Below the pieces are notes generated by a model. That model made no database searches. It was not told where the DNA came from and saw only the letters and a list, made by a program, of their open reading frames with translations. This document shows, piece after piece, positions 1-8,861 of a DNA stretch of 64,000 nucleotides (position 1 is its first letter; each line of letters starts with the position of its first letter). The translations under genes and the position numbers were made by a program. The stretch is from Streptomyces sp. NBC_00370 (GTDB lineage: Bacteria; Actinomycetota; Actinomycetes; Streptomycetales; Streptomycetaceae). The stretch is taken from NCBI RefSeq assembly GCF_036084755.1, contig NZ_CP107968.1:6580001-6644000 (forward strand), in the 5' to 3' direction.

Positions 1-3000
1 TTCTTCGCGCTGTTCTTCGGGGCCTTGACGACCAGGTCGCGGCCGCTGCCCAGATGCAGCGTCGCCTTCGTGAACTGCGGTGAGCCGATGGCGTATTCGC
101 CGCTGCCCATGACCAGCGGGTAGAAGCCGAGCGAGGAGAACAGGTACCAGGCCGACTGCTCGCCGTTGTCCTCGTCGCCGTGGTAGCCCTGCCCGATCTC
201 GCTGCCGGTGTACAGCCGCGACAGGACCTCGCGCACCTTTTCCTGCGTCTTCGACGGTTCGCCCGCCGCGTCGTACAGGTAAGTGACGTGGTGGGCCACC
301 TGGTTGGAGTGGCCGTACATGCCCATCCGCACGTCACGCGCCTCGGTCATCTCATGGATGACGCTCCCGTACGAGCCGACGACGTCGGGTGACGCCGTCT
401 CGGGTGTGGCGAAGTACGTGTCGAGCTTCTTGCCCAGGCCCGCCTTCCCGCCGTACAGATCGGCGAGCCCGCGGGTGTCCTGCACGGCCGTGAACGCGTA
501 ACCCCAGCCGTTGGTCTCGGTGTAGTCGTAGCCCCACACCTTCGGGTCGTACTCGGCGGACGGCACCCGCCACGCGCCCTGCGGGTCACGGCCCTGGAAG
601 AAGCCGGCGTCGTGGTCGAAGAGCGAGACGTAGTTCTGGGCGCGGTTGAGGAAGTACGCCGACTCCTCCTTGTACCGCTCCTTGCCCGTCTTCTTGTAGA
701 GCTTCTGACCCATCTGCGCGATGCCGTAGTCGTTGAGATACCCCTCAAGCGCCCAGGAAAGGCCCTCTCCCGTGTCGGTGGAGGTGTAGCCGAGGAACGG
801 CGACGTCTCCATGCCCTTGCGGCCCACACCCGAACTGGGCGGCGCCACCGTCGCGTTCTTCAGCGCCGCCTCGTACGCGGCTGTCGCGTCGAAGTCGACG
901 CCCTTCACGTACGCGTCGGCGAACGCCACGTCCGAACTGGTGCCGGTCATCAGGTCGGCGTAGCCGGGGGACGACCAACGGGAGATCCAGCCGCCGTCCT
1001 TGTACTGCTGGACGAACCCGTCCACCATCTCGCCCGCCTTGTCGGGCGTGAGGAGCGAGTACGCCGGCCAGGTCGTCCGGTAGGTGTCCCAGAAGCCGTT
1101 GTTCACATACACCTTGCCGTCCACGATCTTCGCGCCCGTGTGGGTCGCGGTGTCGGGCTCCGGCATCGGGGAGAACGGACTGGCGTACTGCTGCTTCGGG
1201 CGGGACGCCGAACCGGTGTTCTCGAAGCCCGAGTTGGGATACAGGTACAGCCGGTAGAGGCTGGAGTAGAGCGAGGTCAGCTGGTCCTTGCTCGCACCCT
1301 CGACCTCCACCTTCCCCAGCAGCTGGTCCCAGGCCCGCTGTGCCTTCTTCTCGACCTGGCCGAAGCCGGTGCCCGCCGGGATCTCGGCGGCGAGGTTCTT
1401 CTTCGCCTGGTCGACGCTGATCAGGGACGTCGCGAGCCGCAGATTGACCGTGCGGTCCTTGCCCGCGTCGAACCGCAGATAGCCCGTGACGTCGTCACCG
1501 CCGCCACCGGTGAGCTTGCCGCTCGCGGTGACCGGCGCGTCGAAGACGCCGTACACGAACAGCCGGGTGGCGCCGACCGAGAGCCCGCTCTTGACGTCGG
1601 AGAAACCGGTGAAGGACCGGCTGCCCGGGTCGAGGGTGAGCCCGCCGTCGTTGGAGATGTTGTCGAAGACCATGCTGGCGTCGTCACCGGGATAGCGGAA
1701 GCGCATCGCCGCCGCGTGGTCCGTCGGCGTCATCTCCGCCTTCAGGCCGTTCTCGAACGTCACACCGTAGTAGTGCGGCTTCGCCACCTCGTTCTCGTGC
1801 CGGAAGGGCAGCGCACGCGCCGTACGGTCCGCGTCGGGGGTGTCAGCGGCCACCGACGGCATCAGCTGGAACGTCTGCCGGTCGCCCATCCAGGGGCTCG
1901 GTTCGTGGCTGGCGCTGAACGCCTGGAGCGTCGGGAGGTTGTCGGCGTTGTTGTTGTGCGCGTACTCGTAAAGCCAGCTGTTGGAGCCCGCGTTGGTCAC
2001 CGGCGTCCAGAAGTTGAAGCCGTTGGGCACCGCGGTGGCCGGGAAGGTGTTGCCCCGCGAGAACGAACCGCTGGAGTTGGTGCCGCGCACCGTCGACGCG
2101 TAGTCCGACAGATGGGCGAGCGGCTTCTCGGGCGGCGCGGGCGCGAGGCTGATGTCGTCGATCCAGCCCTGGAAGGCGGCGGGGCCCTTGGGCGAGTCGT
2201 ACGCCACCAGGATCCGGTCGACCGTGCGTCCTGCCGCGACGGCGCCGATCCGCGCGTCCACCTGGTTCCACTGGTTCACGTAGAGCCGCTTGGCCGCGCC
2301 CTGCCCCTGCGGGGTGAGTGCGCCGCCGTGCGCGTCGACGGCCCCCAGCTCGCTGAGATAGCTGCCGTCGGTGAAGGCGAGGTCCACCGACACGTTGGTG
2401 GCCGGGTAGTTGAGGTCCGTCTCCGTCATGGAGGGGTAGATCCGGTAGGAGAGCGCGGTGTCACGGCCGACGGCCGTGTTCACGTCGAAGACCTTGTTGT
2501 ACGAGTACGCCCGGCCGTCCGGCTTGTGCGTGCCCGCGTACTTCAGGGCCTTCGTGCCGGTGAAGCCCGCGTTGGCCTTGGCGGTCGGCGAGCCCGCGGG
2601 GCCCCGGTCGACCTGGGTGCGCATGTCCTGCGGCGCCGGGGGAGCGGTGTCGCCGTCGGAGAACTGCACATCGGCCAGTTGAAGGGCGTCGGGGGAGCCG
2701 TTGTTGGCGGTGAAGTCGATGCGGTAGTGCTGGTATTCGGCGGGCTCGGCGATGTCGTAGGACTTCGTCTGGAACCGTTCGGCGAAGGTCTGGCCGGTCT
2801 TGGCGTCCAGCTCCTTCCATGTCTTGCCGTCGGTCGAGCCCTGGAGCTTCCAGTCCTTCGGGTCACGCTCGGCGTGGTCGTTGGCCGAGGTCAGCGCGTA
2901 CGTGGCGACCTTGACCGGGGCGTCGAGGTCGAACTCCGCCCAGCCGGTGGCCTCGAACGTCAGCCATTTGGTGCCGGACTGGACATCGACCAGATTCTCT

Positions 3001-3338
3001 TTGGTCTCGCCCGCGTCCGTGTTCTCGCCGCTGGCCCGCACATCGGTCACCCGGTCGGTGACATTGCCCGGAATTCCGGCGGTGAAGGCACCATCGACAC
3101 CGGATGCCCGCTTCTTTCCGTCGGGTCCCACTTCGACGGTGTTCCGCCAGTCCGGCTGGGCTTCGTCCGTCTCGAACGAAGAGCTGAATTCCTTTTGCTG
3201 CGTGCGGTTTTCCGCCGCGCTCCGGCCCAGCGGACGGGCCTGCGCCGCCGACTGGGCGCTCACCACGAGGAGCGCGGCCGCCGCCACCAGGGAGGCGGTA
3301 TGCCATTGTCTGCGCCGGCGTCCGGGTTTCTGCTGCAT
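1..3338 (-). CDS. Secreted GH92 alpha-1,2-mannosidase with F5/8 type C domain, 3' end cut by window edge
   Basis: About 1,112 codons are visible and the C-terminus lies beyond position 1. The start is the ATG at 3338, behind GGGAGGAAAG, and it opens an Arg-rich Sec signal peptide (MQQKPGRRRRQW, then an Ala/Val/Leu core). A discoidin (F5/8 type C, CBM32-like) domain follows at roughly residues 50-215, then a linker domain, then the GH92 body from about residue 390. Near the left edge (about 140-200) the protein reads GYHGDEDNGEQSAWYL, the hallmark GH92 motif that carries catalytic acidic residues. The family removes alpha-1,2 (and some other) mannose units from high-mannose glycans using Ca2+. 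It is divergent from the ngcEFG transporter and has its own palindromic operator-like site 52 bp upstream. Exact linkage specificity cannot be told from sequence. Confidence 0.9.
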   Translation of the reverse strand, partial: MQQKPGRRRRQWHTASLVAAAALLVVSAQSAAQARPLGRSAAENRTQQKEFSSSFETDEAQPDWRNTVEVGPDGKKRASGVDGAFTAGIPGNVTDRVTDVRASGENTDAGETKENLVDVQSGTKWLTFEATGWAEFDLDAPVKVATYALTSANDHAERDPKDWKLQGSTDGKTWKELDAKTGQTFAERFQTKSYDIAEPAEYQHYRIDFTANNGSPDALQLADVQFSDGDTAPPAPQDMRTQVDRGPAGSPTAKANAGFTGTKALKYAGTHKPDGRAYSYNKVFDVNTAVGRDTALSYRIYPSMTETDLNYPATNVSVDLAFTDGSYLSELGAVDAHGGALTPQGQGAAKRLYVNQWNQVDARIGAVAAGRTVDRILVAYDSPKGPAAFQGWIDDISLAPAPPEKPLAHLSDYASTVRGTNSSGSFSRGNTFPATAVPNGFNFWTPVTNAGSNSWLYEYAHNNNADNLPTLQAFSASHEPSPWMGDRQTFQLMPSVAADTPDADRTARALPFRHENEVAKPHYYGVTFENGLKAEMTPTDHAAAMRFRYPGDDASMVFDNISNDGGLTLDPGSRSFTGFSDVKSGLSVGATRLFVYGVFDAPVTASGKLTGGGGDDVTGYLRFDAGKDRTVNLRLATSLISVDQAKKNLAAEIPAGTGFGQVEKKAQRAWDQLLGKVEVEGASKDQLTSLYSSLYRLYLYPNSGFENTGSASRPKQQYASPFSPMPEPDTATHTGAKIVDGKVYVNNGFWDTYRTTWPAYSLLTPDKAGEMVDGFVQQYKDGGWISRWSSPGYADLMTGTSSDVAFADAYVKGVDFDATAAYEAALKNATVAPPSSGVGRKGMETSPFLGYTSTDTGEGLSWALEGYLNDYGIAQMGQKLYKKTGKERYKEESAYFLNRAQNYVSLFDHDAGFFQGRDPQGAWRVPSAEYDPKVWGYDYTETNGWGYAFTAVQDTRGLADLYGGKAGLGKKLDTYFATPETASPDVVGSYGSVIHEMTEARDVRMGMYGHSNQVAHHVTYLYDAAGEPSKTQEKVREVLSRLYTGSEIGQGYHGDEDNGEQSAWYLFSSLGFYPLVMGSGEYAIGSPQFTKATLHLGSGRDLVVKAPKNSAK

Positions 3339-3389
3339 ACCGAGCCTTTCCTCCCGAGGATCCCGTCCAATCAGGCCGGAACCACGTCG

Positions 3390-3401
3390 GACAACGTTGT
3401 C
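3390..3401. promoter_or_regulatory. 12-bp perfect palindrome, LacI-family-type operator
   Basis: GACAACGTTGTC is a perfect 12-bp palindrome with a central CG, placed 52-63 bp upstream of the GH92 start. The form resembles operators of Streptomyces LacI/GalR-family sugar repressors, so local substrate-induced control of the mannosidase gene is a reasonable inference. No LacI-type gene is present in this window. Confidence 0.5.
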
Positions 3402-3584
3402 AGAGTGGTGCGCGAGGGACCAGTAGGGGACAAGAGCCGTGAGGTGTCAAGGGTGTTGGCCGTGGTGGGGGTGGTAAACCGGTCATTCCATCAGGACCGA
3501 CCCGGTCGAATGAGTACACAACCGGCTCACATATCCGGGAGGTCTCAACTAGGGAAAGACTGCCGCCCAAACCTGCTTTCGATC

Positions 3585-3614
3585 TTGCTCACCTGGCGGG
3601 AAGTGGACTATACC
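3585..3614 (+). promoter_or_regulatory. Candidate ngcE promoter with a degenerate dre-like sequence over the -10
   Basis: TTGCTC (3585-3590) and TATACC (3609-3614) are separated by 18 bp, a plausible vegetative promoter reading toward ngcE. It would give an untranslated leader of about 250 nt. The -10 lies in TGGACTATACCT (3604-3615), which partly resembles the DasR element (TGGTCTAGACCA). I count about 11 of 16 matches to the usual longer consensus. The rest of the 3339-3876 gap holds no gene that I can support. Confidence 0.35.
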
Positions 3615-3876
3615 TGTCGGCACCCGCCCCGCGTATCCCGTGGCGGCGGGCCAGGGGGACACGACCCGGAGGGGGACAGGGGCGGGGGGAAGGGCTCTGC
3701 TCGTACCCGACCGGCCGTTTCAGGCCGTTCCTCCTGCGAAAGCCGGTCCGACATCGGTACGACATTCCTGTACGACCCAGCTTCAATTGACCGCGGTGGC
3801 GGGGCCCTTCGCCTCAGAAGAGAAGGACGGGCGACCGGTACACCGCCTGAGTCCTGAAGAAGGCGAGGACTTGAGC

Positions 3877-5325
3877 ATGGGATCCACCTCCGCTCAGCAC
3901 AACGAGGGTCTTGACCGTCGCAACCTCATCAAGCGCTCGGCCGCGCTCGGCGTGATCGCGGTGCCGACGATGAGCTTCCTGTCCGCCTGCGCGAGCAGCG
4001 ACAGCGGATCGGACAAGAAGGTCGACAAGGGCAAGACGAGTGCGAAGAACCCGCTCGGCGTGAACGAGACGGCGCCGCTGGACTTCGTACTGTTCGACGG
4101 TGGTTTCGGCACCGAGTACGCCACGGACGCCGTCAAGCTGTACAACAAGGCCCACCCGAAGGCGAAGGTGAAGTTCAGCTCCACCCAGAAGATCCAGTCC
4201 ACACTGCAGCCGCGCTTCAACGGCGGCACGCCGCCCGACCTGATCGACAACTCGGGCGCCGAACAGATGGACATGGGCGTTCTCGTCGGCCAGAAGCAGC
4301 TCACCGACATGACACCCCTGCTGGACTCCCCGTCCGTCGACGACCCGTCCAAGAAGGTGCGCGACACCCTGCGCCCCGGCATCGTGGAGATGGGCCAGTA
4401 CGACGGCGATCCCTTCTGGATCATGAATTACGCCTACACCGTGTACGGCGTGTGGTACTCGCAGACCGCCCTGGACAAGCTCGACGCGGAGTACCCCGAG
4501 GACTGGGACGCGATGCTGGCCCTCTGCGAGAAGGCCAAGAAGAAGGGCATCGCCGGCTGGACGTACGCGGGCAAGTACCCGTACTACCTGCCCTTCTCGC
4601 TCTACCCGTTCATCGGCAAGATCGGTGGCCGCGAGGTACTCGACGCGATCGACAACCTGGAGCCGAACGCCTGGAAGAACCCGGCCGTCAAGTCCGCGTT
4701 CGAGGCGTACTACGAGCTCTTCAAGAAGGGCTACATCCTCAAGGGCACCCCGGGGATCGACCACATCCAGTCGCAGACCGCGTGGACCGAGGGCAAGGCC
4801 CTCTTCATCCCCAACGGTTCGTGGGTGGAGAACGAGGCGGCGAAGACGACGCCCAAGGACTTCCAGATGAAGGTCGCAGCGCCGTCCAGCCTGGACAGCT
4901 CGGACAAGCTGCCGTTCGGCACCCTCTGGGCGGGCGGCGGCGAGCCGTTCATCGTGCCCGCCAAGGCGGCCAACCCCGCCGGCGGCATGGAGCAGCTGCG
5001 CATCATGCTCAGCGAGGCGTCCTCCAAGAACTTCACCACCAAGGTGAAGTCGCTCAGCGCCTTCAACGGGGGCACCGACGGCCTCACGCTGTCGACCGCC
5101 ATGCAGTCGGCCGTCGACTCGCTGGCCAAGGCCGGTGACAACGTGCTCAACCCGCGGCTGCAGGACTGGTACGTCCAGCTCCAGAAGGACAAGATCGGCA
5201 CGGGCGCGCTCGGCGAGATGATGGCCGGCCGGATGACCCCGGCCGAATGCGTCGCCAAGTGTCAGCAGTTCGCCGACGCGGCGGCCAAGGACTCGAGCAT
5301 CAAGCACTACAAGCACCCGGCGTAG
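3877..5325 (+). CDS. ngcE: N-acetylglucosamine/chitobiose ABC transporter substrate-binding lipoprotein NgcE
   Basis: A 482-residue extracytoplasmic solute-binding protein (family 1). The ATG at 3877 is used, with GAGG 7 nt upstream; an in-frame TTG at 3871 is the alternative. The N-terminus has a twin-arginine-like segment (DRRNLIKRSA), a hydrophobic stretch and the lipobox LSAC, so it is probably a Tat-exported lipoprotein. The mature start (FVLFDGGFGTEY) and the RFNGGTPPDLIDN segment match NgcE as I know it. It is the first gene of ngcEFG and is followed by a strong hairpin. In Streptomyces NgcEFG takes up GlcNAc and diacetylchitobiose. No ATPase gene lies in the operon; the shared ATPase MsiK is the known partner for such systems. 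Confidence 0.9.
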   Translation: MGSTSAQHNEGLDRRNLIKRSAALGVIAVPTMSFLSACASSDSGSDKKVDKGKTSAKNPLGVNETAPLDFVLFDGGFGTEYATDAVKLYNKAHPKAKVKFSSTQKIQSTLQPRFNGGTPPDLIDNSGAEQMDMGVLVGQKQLTDMTPLLDSPSVDDPSKKVRDTLRPGIVEMGQYDGDPFWIMNYAYTVYGVWYSQTALDKLDAEYPEDWDAMLALCEKAKKKGIAGWTYAGKYPYYLPFSLYPFIGKIGGREVLDAIDNLEPNAWKNPAVKSAFEAYYELFKKGYILKGTPGIDHIQSQTAWTEGKALFIPNGSWVENEAAKTTPKDFQMKVAAPSSLDSSDKLPFGTLWAGGGEPFIVPAKAANPAGGMEQLRIMLSEASSKNFTTKVKSLSAFNGGTDGLTLSTAMQSAVDSLAKAGDNVLNPRLQDWYVQLQKDKIGTGALGEMMAGRMTPAECVAKCQQFADAAAKDSSIKHYKHPA

Positions 5326-5336
5326 GAGCGGCAGTG

Positions 5337-5363
5337 ACCGGAAGCCCCGCCGGGGCTTCCGGT
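5337..5363 (+). terminator. Intercistronic hairpin between ngcE and ngcF
   Basis: ACCGGAAGCCCC (5337-5348) pairs perfectly with GGGGCTTCCGGT (5352-5363) around a 3-nt loop, 12 nt after the ngcE stop. There is no T-tract, only TTCCTCCT. It probably acts as an attenuator or 3' mRNA stabiliser that leaves the binding protein in excess over the permeases. Confidence 0.75.
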
Positions 5364-5415
5364 TCCTCCTCACGGCAGCACGGCGGTGCCCGCCCAAGAT
5401 TCGGGGTCTGGAGAC

Positions 5416-6339
5416 ATGCAACACGGCAAGTACCGTTTCATCGCGGGGTTCTTGATCGTCCCGCTGGCGCTGTACGCCATTTTTGTGATCTGGCCGTTCG
5501 TCCAGTCCATCTTCTACTCGTTCACGGACTGGTCAGGGCTGAGCCCGGACTTCAAGATGGTCGGCTTCAGCAACTACACACGGATGCTGCACGACGACAC
5601 GTTCTGGAAGTCGTTCCAGCACAGCCTGACCTTCGCGTTGATTCTGCCCGTACTGGTTCTCGGGCTGGCGCTGTTCTTCGCGTTCATGGTCAACATCGGC
5701 GGCCGCCGCCGAAAGGGCGCCGCCATCGCGGGAGTCCGGGGATCGGGCTTCTACAAGATCGTCTATTTCTTCCCGCAGGTGCTGTCGATCGCGATCGTCG
5801 CGCTGCTGTTCCAGTTCGCGTACAACCCGAACAGCGGGCTGCTCAACGGGGCGCTCAGAGGCGTGGGTCTCGGCAGTTTCCAGCCGGACTGGCTGGGTGA
5901 CCCGAAATTCGCCCTGTGGTGTGTGATGGCCGTTCTGGTGTGGAGCCAGACCGGTTTCTTCGTGGTCCTGTTCTCGGCGGGCATGGCGTCCATCCCCAAG
6001 GACTTCTACGAGGCCGCGCTGCTCGACGGCGCCAACCGCGTCACCACGTTCTTCCGCATCACACTGCCGCTGCTGTGGGACACCGTGCAGTCCGGCTGGG
6101 TGTACATGGGCATCCTGGCGCTGGGCGCCGAGTCCTTCGCGGTCGTCCAGATCATGACCGTGGGCCCCGGCGGGCCCGCCAGTTCCACCAACGTGCTGAT
6201 CCTCTACGTCTACCAGAAGGCGTTCCGTGACGGTCAGGCGGCGTATGCGACCACGATCGGTGTCGCCCTTCTCATCGTGACGCTGGTCTTCGCCGGCCTC
6301 GTGATGCGGGTGGGCCGACGAGAGCGGCTGGAGTACTGA
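5416..6339 (+). CDS. ngcF: Sugar ABC transporter permease NgcF
   Basis: A 307-residue MalF-type permease (binding-protein-dependent transport family) with about six membrane segments, the first at IAGFLIVPLALYAIFVIWPF. The EAALLDGANRVTTFFRITLPLL segment is the cytoplasmic EAA loop that contacts the ATPase. The ATG at 5416 (MQHGKYRF) is preferred because a basic residue cluster then precedes the first membrane helix directly. An in-frame GTG at 5386 lacks a clear ribosome site. It overlaps ngcG by one base (TGATG), which implies translational coupling. Confidence 0.88.
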   Translation: MQHGKYRFIAGFLIVPLALYAIFVIWPFVQSIFYSFTDWSGLSPDFKMVGFSNYTRMLHDDTFWKSFQHSLTFALILPVLVLGLALFFAFMVNIGGRRRKGAAIAGVRGSGFYKIVYFFPQVLSIAIVALLFQFAYNPNSGLLNGALRGVGLGSFQPDWLGDPKFALWCVMAVLVWSQTGFFVVLFSAGMASIPKDFYEAALLDGANRVTTFFRITLPLLWDTVQSGWVYMGILALGAESFAVVQIMTVGPGGPASSTNVLILYVYQKAFRDGQAAYATTIGVALLIVTLVFAGLVMRVGRRERLEY

Positions 6340-7259
6340 TGAAGACCACCGACACCCCGCCGCCGCCCGCCGAAGCCGTCGAGAAGCGGCAGGCGGCGCC
6401 CGCCCCCGGTGCACCCGCCGCCAAGGGCGACAAGACCGGCGGGACGCTCAACGTCTTCTCGCACGGCGTTCTCGTCATCTGGGCGATCCTGGTCGCCCTG
6501 CCGCTGCTGTGGGCGGTGATGACGTCCTTCAAGGACGACAACTCCATCCTGACCACGCCCTGGGCGCTGCCCGACCGGCTGCACTTCGACAACTGGTCAC
6601 GCGCCTGGACCCAGGCGCACATGAGCGAGTACTTCCTCAACACCATTGTCGTGGTGGCGGGTTCGCTCATCGGCACGCTGCTGCTCGGCTCGATGGCCGC
6701 CTATGTGCTGGCGCGCTTCGAATTCCCCGGGAACCGGTTCATCTACTTCCTGTTCGTCGGCGGGATGAGTTTCCCGATCATCCTCGCCCTCGTTCCGCTC
6801 TTCTACGTGATGAGCAACCTGGGGCTGCTGAACACCATCCACGGCCTGATCCTGGTCTACATCGCCTACTCGCTGCCGTTCACGGTCTTCTTCCTCACCT
6901 CGTTCTTCAGAACGCTGCCGACCTCGGTCGCGGAGGCGGCGCTCATCGACGGGGCCTCACACACCCGTACGTTCTTCCAGGTCATGCTGCCGATGGCGAA
7001 GCCCGGCCTGATCAGCGTCGGGATCTTCAACTTCCTCGGCCAGTGGAACCAGTACCTGCTGCCCACGGTGCTGAACACCGACCCCGACCGCAGGGTGCTC
7101 ACCCAGGGTCTCGTGCAGCTGGCGAGCAGCCAGGGGTACAAGGGCGACTGGTCGGGACTGTTCGCCGGGCTGGTCATGGCGATGCTGCCGGTCCTCGGCG
7201 CGTACATCATCTTCCAGCGCCAGGTGGTCGCCGGGCTCACCGCGGGAGCGCTGAAGTAA
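6339..7259 (+). CDS. ngcG: Sugar ABC transporter permease NgcG
   Basis: A 306-residue MalG-type permease. A Pro/Ala-rich cytoplasmic N-terminus of about 35 residues precedes six predicted membrane segments. The EAALIDGASHTRTFFQVMLP segment is the EAA loop. It starts at the A of the ngcF stop codon (TGATG). It completes the ngcEFG operon, which ends with the structured region at 7306-7340. With NgcF it forms the membrane channel and presumably uses an ATPase encoded elsewhere. Confidence 0.88.
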   Translation: MKTTDTPPPPAEAVEKRQAAPAPGAPAAKGDKTGGTLNVFSHGVLVIWAILVALPLLWAVMTSFKDDNSILTTPWALPDRLHFDNWSRAWTQAHMSEYFLNTIVVVAGSLIGTLLLGSMAAYVLARFEFPGNRFIYFLFVGGMSFPIILALVPLFYVMSNLGLLNTIHGLILVYIAYSLPFTVFFLTSFFRTLPTSVAEAALIDGASHTRTFFQVMLPMAKPGLISVGIFNFLGQWNQYLLPTVLNTDPDRRVLTQGLVQLASSQGYKGDWSGLFAGLVMAMLPVLGAYIIFQRQVVAGLTAGALK

Positions 7260-7305
7260 CGAGCGGAGCACGGGACCAGGCCCGACCGGCTGGTCCCGGG
7301 TACGG

Positions 7306-7340
7306 ACCGCCCGCCCACCGTCACGGTGCCGGCGGGCGGT
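7306..7340 (+). terminator. Terminator-like hairpin after ngcEFG
   Basis: ACCGCCCGCC (7306-7315) pairs with GGCGGGCGGT (7331-7340). Inside it, CACCGT and ACGGTG (7316-7328) form a second stem around a single base. A smaller hairpin precedes it (GGGACCAG at 7272-7279 with CTGGTCCC at 7290-7297). This is the likely end of the ngc transcript. Confidence 0.65.
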
Positions 7341-7539
7341 TCGTCGTGGTTTGGGGGGATGTCGTCAACTGGCCGGAGACCGCTCATGCGTGGCCTCACT
7401 CGCTCAAGGTCTTGACGGGGAGCTGTCCGAAAGGCTGAGCTTAGGGTTCACAAGTTGGAGATACGTCGGGGTCTCATTGGCGCGACCCCGGCCGGGGGCG
7501 GTGGTCGTGCCGCCTGCCTAGGGCAGGAGTGGATGAGTC

Positions 7540-8739
7540 GTGGAGACTCCAGGGTCGCAGTCGTCTCTGCACCGGGCCAACCTCGAGCGGGTGGTGCGCG
7601 CGGTGCGCATGGCCGGCTCGCTCACCCAGGCGGAGATCGCCCGGAGCACCGGACTGTCGGCGGCCACGGTCTCCAATATCGTCCGAGAGCTGAAGGACAG
7701 CGGGACCGTGGAGGTCACGCCGACGTCGGCGGGGGGCCGCCGGGCGCGAAGTGTCGCTCTCAGCGCCGACGCGGGCATCGTCATAGGAGTGGATTTCGGC
7801 CATACCCATCTGCGGGTCGCCGTGGGCAACCTCGCCCACCAGGTGCTCGCGGAGGAGTCCGAACCGCTCGACGTGGACGCGTCGTCGGCGCAGGGCTTCG
7901 GCCGGGCCGAGGAGCTGGTGGAGCGGCTGATCGTGACCACCGGCGTCAGCAGGCAGAAGGTGATCGGCGTCGGGCTGGGCGTTCCCGGCCCCATCGACGT
8001 CGAGTCGGGCACCCTCGGCTCCACCTCGATCCTGCCGGGCTGGACGGGGATCAACCCCAGTGACGAGCTGGCGGGCCGCCTCGGGGTGCCGGTCTACGTC
8101 GACAACGATGCCAACCTCGGCGCGCTCGGCGAGCTGGTGTGGGGGAGCGGTCGCGGGGTCAAGGACCTCGCCTACATCAAGGTCGCCAGCGGGGTCGGCG
8201 CCGGTCTGGTCATAGACAGCCAGATCTACCGGGGGCCCGGCGGCACGGCGGGCGAGATCGGGCACATCACGCTCGACGAGTCAGGCCCTGTGTGCCGCTG
8301 CGGGAACCGGGGGTGCCTGGAGACGTTCACCGCCGCCCGGTACGTCCTGCCCCTCCTGCAGTCCAGTCACGGGGTCGATCTGACGATGGAGCGGGTCGTC
8401 CAGCTCGCCAGGGAGGGCGACCCGGGCTGCCGCAGGGTCGTGGCGGACGTCGGACGCCACATCGGCAGCGGAGTCGCCAATCTGTGCAACCTCTTGAACC
8501 CCAGCCGGGTGGTGCTCGGCGGCGATTTGGCGGAGGCTGGGGAGCTGGTGCTCGCGCCGATACGCGAATCCGTCTCGCGGTACGCGATTCCCAGCGCGGC
8601 ACGGCAGCTCTCGGTGCTTCCAGGCGCTCTCGGCGGACGGGCCGAGGTGCTCGGCGCACTGGCTCTCGTCTTGAGCGAAATGGGCGATTCGACCCTTTTG
8701 GAGAGCGCGCTGCCGGCGAATACACCTGCCTTCACTTAG
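7540..8739 (+). CDS. rok7B7: ROK-family transcriptional regulator, Rok7B7-like
   Basis: A 399-residue ROK repressor. The GTG at 7540 follows AGGAG by 10 nt. Residues about 15-60 form a winged helix-turn-helix (QAEIARSTGLSAATVSNIV). The remainder is the ROK sugar-kinase-like domain, with GVGLGVPGP and the zinc-binding CRCGNRGCLETF motif. It sits between ngcEFG and xylFGH, which is the position of rok7B7 (SCO6008) in S. coelicolor. There the protein is reported to control xylFGH and to influence GlcNAc transport, development and antibiotic production. The symbol rests on family plus synteny recalled from memory. Autoregulation and xyl control through the palindrome at 8741-8769 are inferred. 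Confidence 0.85.
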   Translation: METPGSQSSLHRANLERVVRAVRMAGSLTQAEIARSTGLSAATVSNIVRELKDSGTVEVTPTSAGGRRARSVALSADAGIVIGVDFGHTHLRVAVGNLAHQVLAEESEPLDVDASSAQGFGRAEELVERLIVTTGVSRQKVIGVGLGVPGPIDVESGTLGSTSILPGWTGINPSDELAGRLGVPVYVDNDANLGALGELVWGSGRGVKDLAYIKVASGVGAGLVIDSQIYRGPGGTAGEIGHITLDESGPVCRCGNRGCLETFTAARYVLPLLQSSHGVDLTMERVVQLAREGDPGCRRVVADVGRHIGSGVANLCNLLNPSRVVLGGDLAEAGELVLAPIRESVSRYAIPSAARQLSVLPGALGGRAEVLGALALVLSEMGDSTLLESALPANTPAFT

Positions 8740-8740
8740 A

Positions 8741-8769
8741 TAACGAATGGCACCGTTGTCATCTCGTTA
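8741..8769. promoter_or_regulatory. Inverted repeat in the xylF promoter region, candidate ROK operator
   Basis: TAACGA (8741-8746) and TCGTTA (8764-8769) are perfect inverted half-sites 17 bp apart. They lie directly after the regulator's stop codon and about 95-120 bp upstream of xylF. The immediately following AAGGA-TTTAC-TCCTT (8769-8783) is a second small palindrome. Either could be an operator of the adjacent ROK protein. Confidence 0.4.
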
Positions 8770-8861
8770 AGGATTTACTCCTTGACGTCGCCCTCGGACC
8801 CGAGTTGACTTCCAGCCACCTCGGCCGCAACGACGCGGCCTCGTCAGGGAGGTTTTTCGAA

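Noticed and set aside
612..3857. A 1,081-codon open frame on the + strand opposite the GH92 gene
   Set aside because: The protein is Arg/Val/Gly-rich low-complexity sequence with no domain. It is the usual antisense shadow of a high-GC gene, and the opposite strand has a clear GH92 enzyme with signal peptide and ribosome site.
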